Below are positions 5,811 to 10,455 of a stretch of DNA of 10,455 nucleotides, piece by piece. The position numbers were made by a program, and so were the translations under genes. Numbering within the stretch: the stretch's first letter is position 1; each line of letters starts with the position of its first letter. The stretch covers positions 1 to 10,455 of the forward strand of contig CALLIQ010000141.1 in assembly GCA_938008925.1 (NCBI GenBank), given 5' to 3'. The stretch comes from an uncultured Acidimicrobiales bacterium. Its GTDB lineage: Bacteria > Actinomycetota > Acidimicrobiia > Acidimicrobiales > SZUA-35. The notes below the pieces were generated by a model that made no database searches, was not told the origin of the DNA, and was given only the letters and a program-made list of their open reading frames with translations.

Positions 5811-6977
5811 ATGGACGTCGACGTACATTTCTACTGCACGGTCCCGATGGACGACGCCGGGGCCGACGGCCCGCCGCCGACGGATCGCCGCTACACGAAC
5901 GCCGACACCATCGCCTGCTACGAGAACCTCGAGCACTGGGCGTCGACCGCCGACCGCCTCGGCTACGGCACGTTCTGGCTCACCGAGCACCACTTCCAAT
6001 ACGAGGGTTACGAGGTCGTCCCGAACCTGATCCAGTTCGGCCAACACCTCGCCAGCCTCACCGACCGCATCAAGTTTGGTCAGGCCTTCAACGTTGTGCC
6101 CCAATGGCACCCGATTCGGCTGGCGGAGGACTTCGCCATGGCCGACATCCTGACCAGAGGGCGGATGGTGTTCGGCGTCGGCCGAGGCACGGTGCCTCGC
6201 GAAGCCGAGACGCTCGGTGGCGTTGTCGCTTCCGGTGACAACGAGATGGGCGCCGATCAGGACCGCATCAACCGAGAGATCTTCGAAGAGGGCATGGAGG
6301 TCATCCGTTCGGCGTGGTCGAACGAGCGGTTCAGCTTCACGGGCAAGCACTTCGTGTTCCCGCCTCCCGGCATTCCCGACCGTGGTGCGACCGTGCAGGA
6401 TCTGACGCTCGTACCAAAGCCCCGTTCGTTCCCCGAACTCCCCCCGATCTTCCAGCCGTGTACCTCACCGGCGACGATCGAGTACGTGGCCCGCGTCGGC
6501 CACGTGGGCCTGATGGCGAGCGGCCCGCTCGAACGAGTGGCGACCGCCTGGGACCACTTCGCCGAGATCGCAGCGCAACACGGTCGAGACCTCGCTCCGG
6601 GCGAAGGCCGGGCCTATCACACGAACGTCCACGTCGGCCGAACGACTGAGGAGGCGATCGCGACCGGCCGCAACGGGCACGACGAGTACGTCAAGTTCTT
6701 GTCGCCCTATGGCCGCTTCAAGCACTACGGCGGCGGGGACGTCGCCTTCGACCATCGGCCCTCCATCGAGGAGACGATGGCCGAGGAAACGATGGCGATC
6801 GGTTCGATCGAGCAGGTCGCCGACTACCTTGGCCGCTTCGCCGATCGGCTGGATCTGAATCGGTTGCTGCTCTTCCCGGACTTCCCCGGACTCTCGCGCG
6901 GACAGATCGACGAGCAGATGCATCTGCTGGCCGACGAAGTCCTACCGAGAATCGGCGTCACCCTTCCCGCCGCCTAG
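5811..6977 (+). CDS. LLM-class flavin/F420-dependent oxidoreductase
   Basis: This 388-aa protein belongs to the bacterial luciferase-like (LLM) superfamily, TIM-barrel enzymes using reduced FMN or F420. Visible marks are GYGTFWLTEHHF (51-62), close to the family W-x-x-EHH signature, LTDRIKFGQAFNVVPQWHPIRLAED (83-107 region) corresponding to strands 3-4 with the family P-x-R-x-AE motif, and FGVGRG (121-126). The C-terminal half contains GHVGLMASG and the late barrel helices with EEAIA. Length is near the long end for the superfamily. Candidate roles are monooxygenation or F420-dependent oxidation of a small organic substrate; the substrate cannot be inferred. It is divergent from the alpha/beta hydrolase, a frequent pairing in catabolic loci. 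Its last 20 bp overlap the 3' end of the opposing gene. Confidence 0.9.
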   Translation: MDVDVHFYCTVPMDDAGADGPPPTDRRYTNADTIACYENLEHWASTADRLGYGTFWLTEHHFQYEGYEVVPNLIQFGQHLASLTDRIKFGQAFNVVPQWHPIRLAEDFAMADILTRGRMVFGVGRGTVPREAETLGGVVASGDNEMGADQDRINREIFEEGMEVIRSAWSNERFSFTGKHFVFPPPGIPDRGATVQDLTLVPKPRSFPELPPIFQPCTSPATIEYVARVGHVGLMASGPLERVATAWDHFAEIAAQHGRDLAPGEGRAYHTNVHVGRTTEEAIATGRNGHDEYVKFLSPYGRFKHYGGGDVAFDHRPSIEETMAEETMAIGSIEQVADYLGRFADRLDLNRLLLFPDFPGLSRGQIDEQMHLLADEVLPRIGVTLPAA

Positions 6978-7497
6978 TTGCAGCTGCGGCGACGAGTTCG
7001 TCGCGCCGACCCGCTTCGAGCTTCTGCGTCGCACGCTTCATCGTCGCGGCAGACATGACCGACGCGTGCGCCTCGCAGAACGCTGCCACCTCGTCCGGAT
7101 CGACCACCGAGGTTTCGCGCAAGACCCAGCCGACGGCCTTCGCCACATCTGGGCGCTGGTCGTCGACGCGTTCGATCCACCCGGATGCCGTTGGCCAGAA
7201 CCCGGGAAGAGCCACTCGTTCGACATGTGAGCGGTAGTGGTCGAGCACGGCAAAGGCGACGTCCGCGCACTCGGTCGCCATCCAGATCTCGTTCCACTGC
7301 GCAAGCACGGCCTCGGGCTCGTCGGCGGTGAACGAGAAACCCTGCGAGACTCGCCGGCGCCGATCGGGCGTGCGGATCCCGAGATGGCGGAGCTGCGATC
7401 GACGGTCGACCCTGACCTTCTCGCCATGGCCATCGGGAATCCCGGTCTCGGCGGCGAGTGCTTCGAGCGCGGTGAGGACCTCGTCGTGAGGAGTCAT
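6958..7497 (-). CDS. Compact AlkD-like DNA alkylation repair protein
   Basis: The 179-aa product resembles the HEAT-like AlkD DNA glycosylase family at both ends: RHLGIRTPDRRRRV (37-50) matches the N-terminal G-x-x-x-P-x-x-R motif, WNEIWMATECADVAFAVLDHY (68-88) resembles helices ahead of the catalytic cleft, and KAVGWVLRETSVVDPDEVAAF (120-140) is the C-terminal K-A-x-GW-x-LRE motif. Family members are usually about 220-240 aa from memory. The missing 45-60 residues lie near 107-118, where the D-x-W-D-x-C-D type helix and the catalytic Asp/Arg repeats would be. The frame is intact, so this is an in-frame shortening rather than a frameshift. It may bind DNA without excising bases, or be a divergent scaffold member. 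Its ATG at 7497 overlaps the TGA of the upstream Lrp-type gene (ATGA), which indicates coupled translation. Confidence 0.7.
   Translation of the reverse strand: MTPHDEVLTALEALAAETGIPDGHGEKVRVDRRSQLRHLGIRTPDRRRRVSQGFSFTADEPEAVLAQWNEIWMATECADVAFAVLDHYRSHVERVALPGFWPTASGWIERVDDQRPDVAKAVGWVLRETSVVDPDEVAAFCEAHASVMSAATMKRATQKLEAGRRDELVAAAATRRREG
6968..6991. terminator. GC stem-loop at a convergent 3' overlap
   Basis: CGCCGC (6968-6973) pairs with GCGGCG (6986-6991), with further AG/CT pairing (6976-6977 with 6984-6985) after a small bulge. It covers the stop of the plus-strand oxidoreductase and the last codons of the minus-strand gene. It could stop transcripts from both sides; there is no T tract. 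Confidence 0.35.
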
Positions 7498-7973
7498 CGC
7501 TCCGAGTCTCCGAGCGACCCGAGCACGGGCTTGCGTCGGTGGTCGAACACGATCGACGTCTGCTCGTCGATCACGCCGGGTGCGCTGGCGATGCTGGTCA
7601 ACACCATCTGCGACAGCTCGCCAACGTCGCGAACGCTCACGTGGATCAGGGCGTCGAATGGACCGGTCACGAGGCTCACGGCGATCGTCTCGTCCAACGC
7701 CCAGATGGCCTCCAGAAACGCCTCGACGGTGGCTGGCGACTTCGGGCGGAGCCGCACCGACACCATTGCCTGGACCGATCGATTGAGCGCTGCCGGGTCG
7801 ACGTCGGCGTGATAGCCGCGTACGACGCCGTGGTCTTCCAGCGCCCGCACGCGGTTGATCATCGTGGAGGGTGAGACGCCGACCGCTTCGGCCAGCGCCT
7901 TGTTCGGTCGTCTGGCGTCGGACTGGAGTTCGTGCAGAATGGCCCGGTCCACTGCGTCGATGTTCGGTGACAT
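7494..7973 (-). CDS. Lrp/AsnC family transcriptional regulator
   Basis: This 159-aa regulator has the standard architecture. The N-terminal helix-turn-helix (about 5-52) contains IDAVDRAILHELQSDAR, then ALAEAVGVSPSTMINRVRALEDHGVVRGY with its recognition helix. The C-terminal RAM ligand-sensing domain (about 66-146) contains the conserved TGPFDALIHV (103-112), equivalent to the effector-site TG-x-x-D motif. Such proteins form octamers that sense amino acids or related small molecules. The start at 7973 fits both the family and a TANNNT box seven bases upstream; a longer reading to 8042 would cross the promoter. It is divergent from a fused 2-oxoacid oxidoreductase, so indolepyruvate, phenylpyruvate or the parent aromatic amino acids are reasonable effectors (inference). 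The downstream AlkD-like gene is co-transcribed. Confidence 0.92.
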   Translation of the reverse strand: MSPNIDAVDRAILHELQSDARRPNKALAEAVGVSPSTMINRVRALEDHGVVRGYHADVDPAALNRSVQAMVSVRLRPKSPATVEAFLEAIWALDETIAVSLVTGPFDALIHVSVRDVGELSQMVLTSIASAPGVIDEQTSIVFDHRRKPVLGSLGDSER

Positions 7974-7978
7974 GAGTT

Positions 7979-8002
7979 GAAACCTAGCGTTTCTGCAGTT
8001 TC
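7979..8002. promoter_or_regulatory. Dyad over the regulator promoter, putative operator
   Basis: GAAAC (7979-7983) and GTTTC (7989-7993) form an inverted repeat with a 5-bp centre, giving a 15-bp site of the size bound by Lrp/AsnC dimers. A further GTTTC lies at 7998-8002. The dyad covers the -10 box of the regulator gene, as expected for negative autoregulation. Binding by this regulator is inferred. Confidence 0.45.
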
Positions 8003-8008
8003 GGCCAA
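7981..8008 (-). promoter_or_regulatory. Leaderless promoter of the Lrp/AsnC gene
   Basis: On the minus strand TTGGCC (8003-8008) and TAGGTT (7981-7986) are separated by 16 bp. The TANNNT box ends seven bases before the ATG at 7973, and there is no Shine-Dalgarno. Confidence 0.5.
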
Positions 8009-8039
8009 CACTGCTGACGAAGGGTTCGAATCTGCGACA

Positions 8040-8076
8040 CATTGGTGCAGATCGATGGAGAGGTGTTGAACCAATG
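8040..8076 (+). promoter_or_regulatory. Inverted repeat enclosing the ribosome site of the large oxidoreductase
   Basis: CATTGGT (8040-8046) is the exact reverse complement of ACCAATG (8070-8076), whose last three bases are the start codon of the following gene. The 23-base loop holds the Shine-Dalgarno GGAGAGG (8057-8063). In mRNA this would place the start codon in a stem. A 7-bp dyad in 100 bp can arise by chance, so a role is tentative. Confidence 0.35.
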
Positions 8077-10455
8077 CTCGACTACGAACTCGAACACCGG
8101 TACCGCAGCGAAGAGGGGCGAGTCCTCCTCACCGGGGTGGCGGCGCTGGCCCGCATCCCGATCGAACAGCTGCGTCGCGATCGAGCGGCCGGGCTCGACA
8201 CGGCCGCGTTCTTGTCGGGCTATCCGGGCTCACCGCTCGGCGGGTTCGACCAGGAGATGCAGCGGGCCATCAAGCTCGTGCCCGACCTTCCGATCGTTCA
8301 CCAGCCCGCGCTCAACGAGGAGCTCGGCGCGTCCTCGGTGATGGGGTCCCAGCTGGCGGCGGCACGCCCCGATCACCGTCACGATGGCGTGGTCGGCTTC
8401 TGGTACGGCAAGGCGCCCGGCCTCGACCGGGCCGGCGATGCGCTCCGACACGGTGTCTTCGCTGGCACCAGCCCGCATGGCGGCGCCGTCGCCCTGGTCG
8501 GCGATGACCCGTCGTCGAAGAGCTCGACGATGCCGTCGTCGTCGGATGCGACGCTCGTCGACCTCCACATGCCCGTGCTATATCCGGGCACGATCGCCGA
8601 GTGCGTCGAGCTCGGACTCCATGCCGTCGCCGTGTCGCGTGCGTCTGGGCTGTGGTCGTCGATGAAGGTGGTCACGGCGGTGGCCGACGGATCTGGAGTC
8701 GTCGACCTGCCCGTGCTCGACTCGCCGCCCGTGATGCCGACGATCGAGGTCGACGGCGAGGTCTGGCGCTGCACGCCCTCAGCCCGGTTCCTCGGCCCTC
8801 GCATGCTGGAGGTGGAGCGTGAGTTCCGCGAGATCCGACTTCCTCTGGCCAAGCGGTACGGCGCAGAGAACGGCCTCAATCGAATCGGCGGGGCGACCGA
8901 CGACGCATGGATCGGACTCGTCGCCAGTGGTTTCACGTACTACGAGACGCTCGAAGCACTGCGCCGTCTCGGTCTCTCCGGGGACGACATCGAACGCGCC
9001 GGCATCCGCCTCCTCCATCTGCGCATGCCGGTGCCATTCGACGACGAGATCGTTCGACGGTTCGCCTCCGGCCTCGACGAGATCGTCGTCATCGAGGAGA
9101 AGAACCCGACACTCGAGTGGCTCGTCCGCAACACGCTCTACGGCGGACCCGATCAACCGCTGGTGGTCGGCAAGGCCGACGAGGTCGGCGAACCGCTGCT
9201 CCGAGCGTGGGGCCAACTCGACGCCGACGCGATCGCCCCCGGTCTGCGCCGGCGGCTCGAACGACGCCTCACCGACCGTCTCGCTCCCCCACCCGCGCCG
9301 GTCCGTGAACGATCCCTCATCCCTCTGAGCGTCAACCGCACGCCGTTCTTCTGTTCCGGCTGCCCCCACAATCACGGCACCAAGGTCCCCGAGGGCGCCG
9401 TCATGGCGTCCGGTACCGGCTGTCACGGCATGACGTTGCTCATGGAGCCCGAACGGGTCGGCGAGGGCATCGGCCTCACTGCGATGGGCAACGAGGGTGC
9501 GCACTGGATCGGGATGGCTCCGTTCGTCGACACCGATCACATCTTCCAGAACTACGGCGACGGCACCTACTTCCACTCGGGCCAGCTGGCGATCCAGTAC
9601 TGCGTCGGAGCGGGCGTCGACATCACCTTCAAGATCCTGTTCAACCACACCGTCGCCATGACGGGAGGTCAGGACTCGGTCAGTCCGGTCGGCGTCCCGC
9701 AGTTGGCGACGATCCTGCTCGAGCAGGGCGTGTCGCAGGTCGTGATCACCGCTGACGACACCGACAAATATCGAGGGGTCGACCTCCCACGCGGTGTCGA
9801 GGTTCGCGATCGCGACGAGATCGTCGACACCCAGTCCGAGCTCGCCACCATCGGCGGCGTGACGGTCCTCATCCACGACCAGGCATGTGCGGCGGAGCTT
9901 CGCCGGGGCCGTCGCCGCGGCACCGTCGAGACGCCCGACCACCGGGTCGTCATCAACCACCGGATCTGCGAAGGGTGCGGCGACTGCGGCGACGTGAGCA
10001 GCTGCCTGTCGGTCCAGCCGATCGACACACCGCTCGGACGCAAGACCGCCATCGACCAGGCCTCGTGCAACTTCGACTTCTCCTGCATGAAGGGCGACTG
10101 CCCGGCCTTCATGACCGTGTCGACCACCGAAACGGCCGATGCCACCACCAAACCTTCGGTCTCGTCTCGTCCATCGTGTGGTGACCCGGTCGCCAACGAT
10201 GCCGACATCGCACGCTTGCGCCTCGCCGGCATCGGCGGAACCGGTGTTGTCACGGCCGCTCAGATCCTGTCGACCGCTGCGATGCTCGATGAGTGGGACG
10301 TGCAGGGTCTCGACCAGACCGGGCTGAGCCAGAAGGCTGGTCCCGTGGTCAGCGATGTCGTTCTCGCTCGACCCGATCAGACCACGTCAAACCTCATCGG
10401 AATTGGCCAGGCGACCGTGATCATTGGCTTCGATGCGCTCGTTGCGTCGAGCGAT
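8074..10455 (+). CDS. Fused indolepyruvate:ferredoxin oxidoreductase (3' end outside window)
   Basis: Only the first 794 residues are present; family members are about 1,150-1,200 aa. It is the bacterial single-chain form that oxidatively decarboxylates arylpyruvates such as indolepyruvate to acyl-CoA, using thiamine diphosphate and reducing ferredoxin. The order is as expected. An N-terminal pyrimidine-binding domain has GYPGSPLGGFDQEM near 49-62. A central diphosphate-binding domain has CSGCPHN (427-433), GTGCHGM and GDGTYFHSG (495-503). An Fe-S-type cysteine region follows (Cys632, 635, 638, 644; Cys665, 671, 676). The gamma-like domain starts near 715 with GIGGTG (719-724) and GLSQKAGPV. 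The ATG at 8074 has GGAGAGG ten bases upstream. It is divergent from an Lrp/AsnC gene, a likely regulator. It probably acts in aromatic amino acid catabolism in the cytoplasm. Confidence 0.95.
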   Translation, partial: MLDYELEHRYRSEEGRVLLTGVAALARIPIEQLRRDRAAGLDTAAFLSGYPGSPLGGFDQEMQRAIKLVPDLPIVHQPALNEELGASSVMGSQLAAARPDHRHDGVVGFWYGKAPGLDRAGDALRHGVFAGTSPHGGAVALVGDDPSSKSSTMPSSSDATLVDLHMPVLYPGTIAECVELGLHAVAVSRASGLWSSMKVVTAVADGSGVVDLPVLDSPPVMPTIEVDGEVWRCTPSARFLGPRMLEVEREFREIRLPLAKRYGAENGLNRIGGATDDAWIGLVASGFTYYETLEALRRLGLSGDDIERAGIRLLHLRMPVPFDDEIVRRFASGLDEIVVIEEKNPTLEWLVRNTLYGGPDQPLVVGKADEVGEPLLRAWGQLDADAIAPGLRRRLERRLTDRLAPPPAPVRERSLIPLSVNRTPFFCSGCPHNHGTKVPEGAVMASGTGCHGMTLLMEPERVGEGIGLTAMGNEGAHWIGMAPFVDTDHIFQNYGDGTYFHSGQLAIQYCVGAGVDITFKILFNHTVAMTGGQDSVSPVGVPQLATILLEQGVSQVVITADDTDKYRGVDLPRGVEVRDRDEIVDTQSELATIGGVTVLIHDQACAAELRRGRRRGTVETPDHRVVINHRICEGCGDCGDVSSCLSVQPIDTPLGRKTAIDQASCNFDFSCMKGDCPAFMTVSTTETADATTKPSVSSRPSCGDPVANDADIARLRLAGIGGTGVVTAAQILSTAAMLDEWDVQGLDQTGLSQKAGPVVSDVVLARPDQTTSNLIGIGQATVIIGFDALVASSD

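Noticed and set aside
5766..6350. N-terminal extension of the alpha/beta hydrolase frame
   Set aside because: It runs antisense to the LLM oxidoreductase and through both promoters. The hydrolase homology begins only after 5765.
8779..9960. 393-codon open frame on the minus strand
   Set aside because: It lies fully inside the fused indolepyruvate oxidoreductase and has no recognisable motif or ribosome site.
1..10455. CRISPR array, defence island or mobile element
   Set aside because: I saw no regularly spaced repeats with unique spacers, no transposase or integrase, and no terminal repeats. The ATPase alone does not make a defence system.

Overview
The window is GC-rich, apart from a few short AT-rich operator-like spots. 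It is packed with genes on both strands and probably comes from the chromosome of a high-GC actinobacterium. Three genes appear to have leaderless promoters: a TANNNT -10 box sits 6-7 nt before the ATG and no Shine-Dalgarno is visible. An LLM-class (luciferase-like) oxidoreductase and a single-chain indolepyruvate:ferredoxin oxidoreductase are also present. I lean towards an Acidimicrobiia/Ilumatobacter-type organism, but this is inference from style and gene content, not from a marker gene. I recognised no rRNA, tRNA, CRISPR array, transposase or phage gene.

Layout. Positions 17-1895 hold two tandem genes for very acidic, low-complexity proteins (295 and 288 aa). Their N-terminal two-thirds differ, but their last 96 residues are 83/96 identical and contain an 86-bp stretch of perfect DNA identity. 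About 130 bp follow with three 17-bp tandem repeats and a large nested hairpin, then a small two-helix membrane protein with a PLDc_N-type domain and a charged C-terminal helix (2023-2499). A perfect AT-rich palindrome and a leaderless promoter precede an AAA-type ATPase with a C-terminal winged-helix-like region (2552-3643). A CPA1-type cation/proton antiporter follows (3773-5020).

The antiporter converges on an alpha/beta hydrolase (5031-5765, minus strand). That gene is divergent from an LLM-class flavin/F420-dependent oxidoreductase (5811-6977), whose 3' end overlaps a minus-strand two-gene operon by 20 bp. In that operon an Lrp/AsnC regulator (7494-7973) is translationally coupled by an ATGA overlap to a shortened AlkD-like protein (6958-7497). 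Divergent from the regulator is a large fused indolepyruvate:ferredoxin oxidoreductase (8074 to the window end, incomplete).

How the genes may work together. The clearest functional unit is the Lrp/AsnC regulator next to an amino-acid-derived 2-oxoacid oxidoreductase, a common regulator-target arrangement; a dyad overlaps the regulator's own -10 box. The ATPase may be autoregulated through the palindrome at its promoter. The least explained part is the acidic paralogue pair: two disordered, Asp-rich proteins sharing a strongly preserved acidic C-terminal tail. The other genes look like ordinary accessory or metabolic genes.
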